DNA of 21,184 nt from Chrysochromulina tobinii. Taxonomy: Eukaryota > Haptophyta > Prymnesiales > Chrysochromulinaceae. Under the pieces are notes generated by a model. That model was not told the origin of the DNA and did no database searches. It saw only the letters and a program-made list of their open reading frames with translations. The stretch lies in NCBI GenBank assembly GCA_001275005.1, contig JWZX01002613.1:1-21184 (forward strand), written 5' to 3'. A program made the translations under genes and the position numbers. Numbering within the stretch: the first letter of the stretch is position 1; every line of letters starts with the position of its first letter. Shown here piece by piece: positions 1 to 7,463 of this stretch.

Positions 1-886
1 CCTCGACAGCCTGTGCCGCCGCGCTCGCGTCGGCGTGGGCACGCTGCGTCACGGTGGTCGCCGTCGCAAGCCGCGCGCTCTGCGTGACCTTTGTCTCCTC
101 GAGCTCGGCGAGCACCCGCTGCGCGCGCGCGCCGCGTGTGCGCCCCTCGGCGAGCGCGGCCTCGTGGCTCTCTCGGGCGGAGGAGGCGAGCCGTTCAGCG
201 AGGGAGGCCATGCAGGCACGCCCGCGCCGCTCGCGCCCACGCAGCTGGAGCAGCCGGCAGAGCGCGGCGTGTGCCTCGCGCTCGCGCTCGAGAAGAGCCT
301 CGATGGCGCCAATGTCTTTTTGGACGCATGAGAGCGTCTCACGTTCCTTGACGAGCTGAGCGCGGCTGTGCGCGGCTGCCGCCTGCCAGAGCGCGGCACC
401 GCTCGCTTGCAGCAGCAGCCGCGTGAGCGCGGCGTCGTCGATGGGCCGCGATGCGCTGTGCTGCCGCACGCAGAACGAGGGCACGCTCGTGTCGATGCCG
501 AGCTCGAGCAGCGCCTCGCGCGCCTGCGCCGCTGTCGTCGTCCCACCGTTGAGCTTGAAGGCCCGCGACGCATCCTCCTTCACGTGAGCCATGAGCACCA
601 GTCGAGGCTCCGCCGACGGCAACGCAAAGGTGAGGCGCACGGCACACGGTCCGACGCGGGCCCGATTCGTGAGCTCAGCCCAGGAGCGCACATGCAGCAT
701 CGCTGGCTCTTGGAGCAGCGCGAAGAGTACGGCATCGAGTGCGTTCGACTTGCCGGAGCCGTTGGCACCGACGATGACGTTGAGGCCCGCACGCAGACGG
801 ATCACGGTCTCGTGCCCGAAGCTGCGCAGGTGTGAGATGCGCAGCTCGGTGATCAGAGCGGAAGAGGAGCGGCCAGGAGCAGCCAT
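1..886 (-). CDS. SMC-family ATPase, N-terminal part (cut by window edge)
   Basis: Reading from the ATG at 884-886 the frame stays open for 295 codons to the left edge, so only the N-terminal part is present. Residues 40-47 read GANGSGKS, a Walker A motif (746-769), followed by NALDAVLFAL, the usual SMC continuation. The region before it (ITELRISHLRSFGHETVIRL) fits the first beta strands of an SMC/RecF-type ATPase head. About residues 110-160 hold the segment that in SMC proteins carries the Q-loop area, here LNGG then VRQHSA. From about residue 170 the sequence becomes Ala/Glu/Arg-rich and heptad-like, as expected for the start of the coiled coil. SMC proteins are chromosome-structure or repair ATPases acting as dimers in the nucleus. 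The subfamily (SMC1-6 or an outlier) cannot be decided. It is divergent from the neighbour at 1502. There is no in-frame ATG just upstream, but a 5' exon cannot be excluded. Confidence 0.8.
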   Translation of the reverse strand, partial: MAAPGRSSSALITELRISHLRSFGHETVIRLRAGLNVIVGANGSGKSNALDAVLFALLQEPAMLHVRSWAELTNRARVGPCAVRLTFALPSAEPRLVLMAHVKEDASRAFKLNGGTTTAAQAREALLELGIDTSVPSFCVRQHSASRPIDDAALTRLLLQASGAALWQAAAAHSRAQLVKERETLSCVQKDIGAIEALLEREREAHAALCRLLQLRGRERRGRACMASLAERLASSARESHEAALAEGRTRGARAQRVLAELEETKVTQSARLATATTVTQRAHADASAAAQAVE

Positions 887-1501
887 CACATGCGTTTGCG
901 TGTGGGTGAGACCTTTTCGTGCATGCAATCGATAATAGTCGCACACATTGCAAAGTGTGAATCTTGACTTCATGCGCCCTTGCGAGGTGCCTGCATGCGA
1001 CGTCAAGAAGAGCGTTACTTTTCCAAACTTCTCACTCACGAGTGTTCGCTTATGAGCGATGCGAGAGTTGATGCGAGATGCTCTCCAGCTGGTGCACGAC
1101 GTCGTGAGGTGGCACGCGGCCCAACTGGAGCGGGGTGTGCGATCGGATGTGCAGCATCGAAGTGCCGTCGTTCTGGGCCGCTACTACAACCACCCTGCTG
1201 TGGCACGCTGCCCGATCCTGCTCAAGCATGGAGGCGTGCTCGTCCACAAGGTGGCCCGGGCATTAGCGGTGGCCACACGCCAGCATCTGCCGCGCGCCTT
1301 GACGGCTAGCTTTGGAGCGAAGCTCGTACAGCGCCTACGCAAAGGCCGACGCTTGCTCAAGCTCAGAGACGCTCTGGCCGCGCACGCGATCGCCAACGGG
1401 GCATTCTCAGCTGCGACCAGCAGATTGCTCATGCCAAACCTGTTGGCAAGGGCGGCCATCGTCGCAGGCAGCATGGTCGCCGAGCAGATGATTCAAATTG
1501 T
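887..1501. other. Intergenic stretch between divergent genes, no confident gene
   Basis: This 615-bp region separates the 5' ends of the SMC-like gene (-) and the gene at 1502 (+), so it should hold both promoters. Open frames exist on both strands (for example 1184-1474 and 1050-1247 on the minus strand), but none has a recognisable domain. The minus-strand phrase NDGTSMLHI near 1160 vaguely recalls an ankyrin repeat, too weakly to call. No TATA box or other motif was recognised. Confidence 0.4.
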
Positions 1502-3601
1502 ATGCAAACATCCTGCGATCAAGGACTCATGTCTGCAGGCTCCAGCACGATGGATGCCAGTCGGGCCCTGGCCCTTCTGTCAGCTTCCCCGCAGATCACG
1601 CCGTTGTCACTGCGCCTCGACGCCGCCGCTCTGCTCTCGCGCATCATCGAGGACCATCGCTACACGATCCGCTTCCTCGACGATGACAGAGCGCTGACGG
1701 AGCCGCTCCTTGCGGCAGTCGTCCGTGCGATGCTGGAGCTCGACGCCCATGATGAAGAGCTGGGGGACGCGCTGGTCGCGCTGCTCGACGCGCTCCTTCG
1801 CGCAACAAGCATTGCCACTGAGCAGCTCTTTGTGCAGCTCGACATCATGATGGGTGGTAGCGGCGGGCAGTCCTGGGCACTGCCCAGCGTGAGCTTCGCG
1901 CTCATCTCGCTGATCGAGCTCGCTTTCGACGTCGACCTGCACACGGCAGCGGCCGCTTTGCCAAAGTGCCCTAACCTTGTCCGTACTCTCGCGCGCGGCG
2001 TGGACGCTGTCGCCGAGACGCGGGCGCATCCGGGCCGTTGGTACGTTCATGCGCCAGATCTGGCCACGTGCTCACTCCAGATCTTTGTGCAGCTTCTACA
2101 GGCATGCGATGAGCCGGCGAGCATGGTGCTCGACGCGTGCAGCCTCTCACCGAATCAGTTCATCGGACTGCTGCCGGGCGTGGCGCGAGAGAGTTGCCCT
2201 TCACCAAGCATCACGCTTCTCGAGCTCCTCTTCGAGATTGCGGCCGACTCAAGGATTGCTCCGCTGCTCGCGACACCGGTCGTGCTCGCGGCGCTCAAGC
2301 CGCCGCTACTTTCGGGTTACGCACCGCTACAGCTCGCTTGCATCAACGTGCTTGCGGCGCTACATGACAACGGTGGCCCCGCCTCACGCGACGCCATCGT
2401 GGCCGAGGGCATCATGATCCTCGACGTGATCCGACAGCAAGGTGCAGGTGCAGGTGATAGGCTGTGTCTCAAGAGGATCTGTGAGAACGCCAAGGTGGGG
2501 AAGGTGTCGGTGGAGCCCCCCGCCTATGCCGCCGCCGCATCTACTGCCACCGCCGCCTCTTCCGCCGACTCCGCCGCTCACGCGTTGCCCACCGGGCAGC
2601 CCAAGCAGACCACGCCCGCCACCGCGCCTTCAACAGCGCTGATCGTCATGCCGTCGACGAGGGGCAACAGAAGCAGCGGCGCGCCTGGCGAGGCTGCACA
2701 GGGCGCCCAATACGACCAAGTCGACGCCCATGACGACGATCCCTACGACCAAGTCGACGCCCATGACGACGCCCAAGACGACGCCCACGATGCCGCGCCC
2801 GCGCCTCTAGATGCGCAGACGCCCTCACGCAAGCGCCCGTTTGAGCCCGACCCCTCTGCTTCAACGCCAGGCGGCTCGCCCTCAAAGGTTGATCCGCCTC
2901 TCTTCTTAACTGAGGGGAGCGGTGAGGGGAGCGGTGTTACCAAAGAGGGCGACCGTCCGGAGGCGAAGCGGAGGTGGAAGGAGCTGAAGGCGCTGCGGCT
3001 GCAGCAGTGCAAGTGGGCCACGAAGACTGGTGCCATCATCGCGCCGTCACGCAAAAAAGAGGGCTACGTGCTCCCCGTCGGCAACCAGCTCTCCTGCCTC
3101 GTTGACGCGCTCTACAACGGCCTGTGCACGCTCGGGTTCGACAGCGCCTCTCTCGCACGGCTCCGCAAGCGCGCCATGCCCGAGCTGGGCAACGACCCGA
3201 TGGCATCGTGGGACTCGGTCATTTGGGCACTCGCCGACCTCGGCTACCCCTACGTGCTCCAGGAGTCGACATCGCGCTTCGACGGGAAGGGGGGCCTCAT
3301 GCTCAACCTCCTTCGTGCCCCCGCGGGTGTCTACCTTGTCTCGCTCCAGGTCATCATCGATGGCAAGGAGAGTAAGCACGGTGTTGTGCTCTCCAAGTTA
3401 GCGGAGGAGCATGCGCCGCACGGGAAGCTGATCGACAACCACGGCAAGATGCAGCCGTGCTACCTCGAGGCCAAGGACACAAACGGCAAGGAGGCGGCAA
3501 AGATGGCGTGGAAGCTCTTCATCGGCCAGAACCCAGCCACGAAGGAGCGCCCCTTCTCAGTCAACCCCGCACAGGTCTTCGAGTTGAAGAAGAAGGCGTG
3601 A
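1502..3601 (+). CDS. Alpha-helical protein with C-terminal papain-fold-like (Josephin/C39-like?) domain
   Basis: One uninterrupted frame of 699 codons ends at TGA 3599-3601. The ATG at 1502 is the longest start; the ATG at 1529 is an alternative. Residues about 20-330 are leucine/alanine-rich helices resembling armadillo/HEAT repeats. Residues about 335-480 are low complexity (Ala/Thr/Ser/Pro) and include an exact tandem YDQVDAHDD repeat. A basic stretch (EAKRRWKELKALRLQQCKW) leads into a compact C-terminal domain, residues about 505-699. That domain has NQLSC (Cys532), KHGVV (His626) and LIDNH (Asp645), with Gln529 three residues before the Cys. The order Gln-Cys, His, Asp matches papain-fold proteases and deubiquitinases, so a cysteine peptidase role is plausible but inferred. 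No membrane segment or signal peptide is visible. It may belong to a repeated lineage-specific family; I cannot name it. Confidence 0.72.
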   Translation: MQTSCDQGLMSAGSSTMDASRALALLSASPQITPLSLRLDAAALLSRIIEDHRYTIRFLDDDRALTEPLLAAVVRAMLELDAHDEELGDALVALLDALLRATSIATEQLFVQLDIMMGGSGGQSWALPSVSFALISLIELAFDVDLHTAAAALPKCPNLVRTLARGVDAVAETRAHPGRWYVHAPDLATCSLQIFVQLLQACDEPASMVLDACSLSPNQFIGLLPGVARESCPSPSITLLELLFEIAADSRIAPLLATPVVLAALKPPLLSGYAPLQLACINVLAALHDNGGPASRDAIVAEGIMILDVIRQQGAGAGDRLCLKRICENAKVGKVSVEPPAYAAAASTATAASSADSAAHALPTGQPKQTTPATAPSTALIVMPSTRGNRSSGAPGEAAQGAQYDQVDAHDDDPYDQVDAHDDAQDDAHDAAPAPLDAQTPSRKRPFEPDPSASTPGGSPSKVDPPLFLTEGSGEGSGVTKEGDRPEAKRRWKELKALRLQQCKWATKTGAIIAPSRKKEGYVLPVGNQLSCLVDALYNGLCTLGFDSASLARLRKRAMPELGNDPMASWDSVIWALADLGYPYVLQESTSRFDGKGGLMLNLLRAPAGVYLVSLQVIIDGKESKHGVVLSKLAEEHAPHGKLIDNHGKMQPCYLEAKDTNGKEAAKMAWKLFIGQNPATKERPFSVNPAQVFELKKKA
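2711..2771 (+). repeat. 33-bp tandem repeat encoding YDQVDAHDD
   Basis: A 28-bp unit beginning TACGACCAAGTCGACG occurs at 2711-2738 and again at 2744-2771 without change, a period of 33 bp, so the reading frame is kept. A shorter related ACGACGCCCA unit follows to about 2790. The encoded DAHDD motif reappears in the AlkB-like gene at 20234-20396. Confidence 0.85.
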
Positions 3602-3961
3602 TGGGTGGGAAGTTAGATTAACCAGGAAAGGTGTGGGGGAGGAGGGGGGGAGGCTTTTTCTCTGCCGCTACACGCACCACACTCCACACAGCACGCGTCG
3701 TCTCGGAGCGTGGACAGCTGGCGCCGAACCACGAACGTCGTCGCTCGAAGCGCAACCATGTAGAGATGTACCATCGTGTCACACAGAATAACAGAAATGC
3801 ATAATCCGCCGGAATAAAAGTTTAAGTGACGACGCCTTCCTTTGATTGTTTGATCCTTCAACTCATCCGTTCGATGAACCACCTCCGTACGATGAACCAC
3901 CGGCAACGGCCAACGCCCAGGGTGACCCCACGGGGGTCCCTTCATTACAGTAGAGCCTATA

Positions 3962-3979
3962 TTACAGTCTAGACTGTAA
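3962..3979. repeat. 18-bp perfect palindrome next to MITE
   Basis: TTACAGTCTAGACTGTAA is its own reverse complement. Its right end overlaps the TA dinucleotide and the first base of the MITE-like element at 3979. An ATTACAGT half-copy lies just upstream (3944-3951). It could be an older insertion site or the end of another small element. Confidence 0.75.
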
Positions 3980-4339
3980 GGTAGTCCGCTCGCACTCATT
4001 AGGGTAATTTTGGAAATCAGCCCTACTATAAATCAATGAGTCCCAAGGCCCCCGGGGCGGGGGAGGGTGGGGAAAGAATGGACAACGGTGGAGCCAGACA
4101 GTGAAAATAAGCTGGTTCGAGTCTCAGGGGGCACTTCCCGCGCTTGCTTTTTTAGGTGAAATTAAGGTTTTGGGCTGGTTTGTGAACTAGAGTATGGGAT
4201 TTCCACGTTCGATTCTGAAAGTTTTGCGCTAGAACTCAATGGGAGTGCGTGGGACACCTCTGGCTTGAGTTTCGTTCAAATCCCTTCAGTAGTTTTGGAG
4301 ATCAGTTTTTGCCCCATGTACACCATGCGCGGACTACCT
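3979..4339. mobile_element. MITE-like element, 361 bp, TA-flanked
   Basis: The left end is AGGTAGTCCGC (3979-3989) and the right end is its exact reverse complement GCGGACTACCT (4329-4339). TA flanks both sides (3977-3978 and 4340-4341). Short terminal inverted repeats with a TA target duplication and no coding capacity fit a Tc1/mariner-type MITE. Internally TTTTGGARATCAG appears near both ends (about 4008-4020 and 4293-4305). Class assignment is inference; the termini and TA are seen directly. Confidence 0.65.
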
Positions 4340-4341
4340 TA

Positions 4342-4425
4342 AGGTAGTCCGCTCGCACTCATTAGGGTAATTTTGGAAATCAGCCCTACATAAATCAATG
4401 AGTCCCAAGGCCCAGCGGACTACCT
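4342..4425. mobile_element. Internally deleted 84-bp MITE copy, tandem to the first
   Basis: It starts with AGGTAGTCCGC (4342-4352) and ends with GCGGACTACCT (4415-4425), flanked by TA at 4340-4341 and 4426-4427. The first 70 or so bases match the left part of the 361-bp element apart from a 2-bp indel, then jump straight to the right terminus. It therefore looks like a deletion derivative. It shares the single TA at 4340-4341 with its neighbour, creating a 20-bp palindrome at 4331-4350. Confidence 0.65.
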
Positions 4426-4584
4426 TAAAGTTCCAAGTTCGATAGACAGATTGATTGTCTATCAGCTCACTTTGCTTGCGGCGTCAACCGACCGCCAGGC
4501 CCGACCCGCTCAGCGTGGAGCACGCTCAAGCATGATTCAAGGAGACAAGGACGCTCTCAGCTCTCACACCGAGGGTTAGGGGGG

Positions 4585-4620
4585 GTTTCCTATACAAATT
4601 GGGGGGAGTTTCCTATACAA
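4585..4620. repeat. 23-bp tandem duplication
   Basis: GTTTCCTATACAA occurs at 4585-4597 and 4608-4620, each preceded by a run of G. It immediately precedes the TGTATCC array. Confidence 0.7.
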
Positions 4621-4623
4621 TAC

Positions 4624-4993
4624 GTATCCTGATGTATCCTACATGTATCCTGCATGTATCCTGTATGTATCCTGCAGGATACATGTATCCCGAATGTATC
4701 CCGAATGTATCCTGATGTATCTCAAATGTATCTTACATGTTCTGTTACAATCCAAGAGAATACATGTATCTTGACATTTTGCATGTATTTCACACGTATC
4801 CCAAACGAGTACCAAGATACATTTTGGGATACACATGAGATGCGTTACGATACATGTATCTTGGGCGCTTCCTTGGTGTCACACTGGATACATGTCAGGA
4901 TACATCAGGATACGTGTATCTTGGACTCTTCATCACGATACATCTTATGATACATCAGGATACACCGAGATACAAACTCATGATACATGTATC
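4624..4993. repeat. TGTATCC / GGATACA degenerate array with polarity switch
   Basis: About a dozen degenerate 10-12-bp units of the form TGTATCCTG run in one orientation from 4624 to about 4740. From about 4812 to 4993 the units appear as the reverse complement (GGATACATCA). The 12-bp palindrome GATACATGTATC or close variants occur at about 4679, 4760, 4849 and 4982. The whole array is therefore an imperfect large inverted repeat. It lies downstream of both flanking genes. Confidence 0.8.
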
Positions 4994-5087
4994 TTGGATG
5001 CGTCATGACGAGGTACTTACGGGGAGCACCGACCACGCGAAGGGCGAAGCCGAGCTCGCTATCGGCCTGAGACTGGAGATCAGGCGC

Positions 5088-7463
5088 TCACACTACGCTG
5101 GACCTCACACTGTTGGCTTTGTCGAGACCCGCAGCAAAGGCGGCCGCAGCATCGGCTACCTTTTCCGGCGCCCCACCCTTGGTCTTCTGGAACGTCTGAA
5201 GTTTGGCAGAGTTCGGCTCCGAGGATCCCACCTGTTTGGATTGTTTCGCCAAGGAAGCCTTGGCAACCTTGGACCCCGCGCTTCGCCAGGCCTTTATAGC
5301 CTTCTTGGACTTTGAGCCAAAGCCCAGCCGACCGAGGATGGTGCGCTTCTTTTGCTCCTCTTCAGTCTTCCCAAAACTGATCTTTTGCCATTCCTCCACA
5401 GCGATGGCGAAGTCCTCGTAGACAATCGCGTCTGATTGGATGGCTTTCATGGCTGTGGTTACCTGCTTCCTGCCCAAGTTGGGGTACATGGCGTCAAGAA
5501 TGAGGCGAACCTCCGCCTTCTCGAGCTTCTTCGACTTGTCAAGGTCGAAGGAGTCGAATGTCTTCCGCATGATCTGGTCAACTTCTTCATCGGTCAGCTT
5601 TGACCTGTTGCTTTCCATATTGAGCGCCTTGAGCTTCTTGACCATCATCTGCCGATTTCTTTGGATCTTCCAGTCCTTGTATAGGACCCTCGCAGCTGAA
5701 CCGGACGTGAACAGCAACAGGCCTCCAACTACGACAAGCAGGAAGCCTGCCTGCTGCTCCAAACCCTTTAGGATGAAGCCGACCACAAGGCACGGGAAGA
5801 GGACAAAGGGAAGCAAGATCCGGAAGACGCCGTCGACGGAGGCGGCCAGGACCTTGCAGCCGAAGCGGATCAAAGCGTGCACGGCGATCGTCTCTACGAG
5901 CCCCGCGAGGATCACGAAGAACTGGACGAGCGCAAACTCGTCCGTCCAGATGAGGCTGCTGAGCGTCCCCAGGCCGGGGTCTGCGTTGGCGCGGGTAACC
6001 ACCAGCAACAGGGCAATGATGTGGAGCGAGGCGCGAGCACCAACAAGCGGAGGGACGGTCGCGTCCATGTACAGGCTGAGGAGCGGCGCCTCTGAGATGA
6101 CGATGGAGGGTACCAGCTGCTTGATGATGAAGATGTTGTTGTTGCGCCTGATCTTGAAGATCAACTGGCAGTCGCCTCGCCTGGACCCTGCACTTTCGGA
6201 CTGCAGGGAGGCCCTGGCAATTAATATGTCCTTTTCGATATTTGCTGCACTGCAGCCGCCGCCGGCAGTGCCACAATGATCCCAGAGCCAAGCAGCCGAC
6301 TGGGGAAGGATTTTGTTCGAGTCTTGAAAGTCCAACGTCTCCTTGTAACGCAACTGCTCGACCAGAGCTTCGCACCCACTGAGCTGCACAGTCGGCAGCC
6401 TGAGATCGAGGCGAACGGTCTGCCGGTCGAAGGGGTAGTTGCGATATTGGAAGTCCTGCGACAATGTAACAGCCTCGCGGATTTGCAGCCTTGCCATTGC
6501 GCCGTTTTGAGAATAGAGGGACTCAATGAGCCCGCGTGCCCGAGCGGGCTCCGTCTCGGTGCCAAGGGCAAGCTTCGGGCGCCAGAAGAGATTCGCGTAC
6601 TTTGACTCGGTCGAGGCCGCACTCGAAAGCATCGTATCGAGGACCCGGCGGCAGGGCGAGAGTTCGAGCCGAGTGTCGTTCCACGTCAGAGAGTAAGCTA
6701 GGGTGAACTCGATCTGCACGCCAGCGCCTTTGACCCTGTCGACTGAGATGCGGAACTCGCCCAACGTGAAGCTGCCAGCCACCGAGGGGACCGAGGCAGT
6801 ACCCGTGCCAGAGGGAGGCATCGAGGTGTAGTCGTTCCCCCGTGCAGCCTCTTTCTTCAAGCACTCGCTGACTGCCGCCTCCTTGGTGCAGTGGTAGTGC
6901 CCGCACTCCGCGGTGTTGCACTGCGGCCAGCACGTCGTGGCGTCCATATACATGAATTCGAGGCAGGAAACGGCAACGGAAGCACTTCTCCTCGCCATGT
7001 TCGAGCACTCGCTTGGGCAGCTCGTGCAATGGCTGCGCAGCCCGCAGTCGTCACAGTCGGAGCCAAGTTCGCACCTGGCTGGGGCCGGGCGGCCGTTCGA
7101 GTACGAAATGATTCCGTTGCTGTTCGCGCCATCCTCGCATTTGCCCCTACTTTGCGGAAACCTCGCATTGCACGTGTTCTGGCAGAGAGAAGGTGGCGGG
7201 AAGGGCGGGCTCGGCGGGGAGGGTGGGGGTGGCGGTGAGGGCGGTCGGTTTGGTCTAGGAGGCGAGCGTGGCGGCGTATAGATGGCGGTGGCGATTTTAG
7301 CATCGATCATTTCCAGGCCGGTGATTGTCACAGGCCCGAAGAACTCCATGAGCGAGGTCAAGTAAGTCATGTTGTACGATTGCATCCGAGTTCTCTTTTG
7401 CATTGGGGCAAGGTCGGCGCCGTTGAGGAGCAAGGACTCGGTTACGCAGATCACTGGTGGGAA
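5088..7463 (-). CDS. Pentameric ligand-gated ion channel with extra TM5 and EF-hand (C-terminal part of gene)
   Basis: Residue numbers count from the GTG at 7454. Residues 61-89 are polyproline; 91-140 are a Notch-like cysteine repeat ending GSDCDDCGLR, followed by more cysteines to about 198. Residues 228-435 fit the receptor ectodomain: WNDTRL (258-263), NLFWRPKLALG, and YPFDRQ (340-345) of the signature loop. The positions of the loop's cysteine pair are not Cys, as in prokaryotic Pro-loop receptors. M1 is about 443-463, M2 467-488, M3 507-529, M4 545-562 (VDGVFRILLPF start). The M3-M4 loop is very short. A fifth hydrophobic segment, 569-586 (5697-5750), follows. An EF-hand loop DLDKSKKLEKAE lies at 637-648 (5511-5546), then a second degenerate one and a basic Ala/Lys tail. 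Likely role: plasma-membrane ion channel modulated by Ca2+; the ligand is unknown. It joins the 7464-8723 part across a frame break. Confidence 0.85.
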   Translation of the reverse strand, partial: FPPVICVTESLLLNGADLAPMQKRTRMQSYNMTYLTSLMEFFGPVTITGLEMIDAKIATAIYTPPRSPPRPNRPPSPPPPPSPPSPPFPPPSLCQNTCNARFPQSRGKCEDGANSNGIISYSNGRPAPARCELGSDCDDCGLRSHCTSCPSECSNMARRSASVAVSCLEFMYMDATTCWPQCNTAECGHYHCTKEAAVSECLKKEAARGNDYTSMPPSGTGTASVPSVAGSFTLGEFRISVDRVKGAGVQIEFTLAYSLTWNDTRLELSPCRRVLDTMLSSAASTESKYANLFWRPKLALGTETEPARARGLIESLYSQNGAMARLQIREAVTLSQDFQYRNYPFDRQTVRLDLRLPTVQLSGCEALVEQLRYKETLDFQDSNKILPQSAAWLWDHCGTAGGGCSAANIEKDILIARASLQSESAGSRRGDCQLIFKIRRNNNIFIIKQLVPSIVISEAPLLSLYMDATVPPLVGARASLHIIALLLVVTRANADPGLGTLSSLIWTDEFALVQFFVILAGLVETIAVHALIRFGCKVLAASVDGVFRILLPFVLFPCLVVGFILKGLEQQAGFLLVVVGGLLLFTSGSAARVLYKDWKIQRNRQMMVKKLKALNMESNRSKLTDEEVDQIMRKTFDSFDLDKSKKLEKAEVRLILDAMYPNLGRKQVTTAMKAIQSDAIVYEDFAIAVEEWQKISFGKTEEEQKKRTILGRLGFGSKSKKAIKAWRSAGSKVAKASLAKQSKQVGSSEPNSAKLQTFQKTKGGAPEKVADAAAAFAAGLDKANSVRSSVV

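Larger units (their letters stand above)
3602..5087. other. 3'-to-3' intergenic region dominated by repeats
   Basis: Nearly 1.5 kb lies between the convergent stops at 3601 (+) and 5088 (-). It is visibly more A/T-rich than the flanking genes. It holds a small GACCCC/GGGGTC hairpin (3924-3938), an 18-bp palindrome, two MITE-like elements (3979-4425), a 23-bp duplication (4585-4620) and the TGTATCC array (4624-4993). No supported coding region was found; short frames inside the array translate only the repeat. Confidence 0.7.

Noticed and set aside
1050-1247. Possible ankyrin remnant on the minus strand
   Set aside because: Only one short phrase resembles the ankyrin consensus, with no second repeat at 33-residue spacing.
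1059-1697. 212-codon plus-strand frame overlapping the start of the gene at 1502
   Set aside because: It runs out of frame with the better supported gene and has no domain; the minus-strand frames here are no better.
4639-4836. Small Cys/Ile/Thr-rich protein on the minus strand
   Set aside because: It is only a translation of the TGTATCC array.
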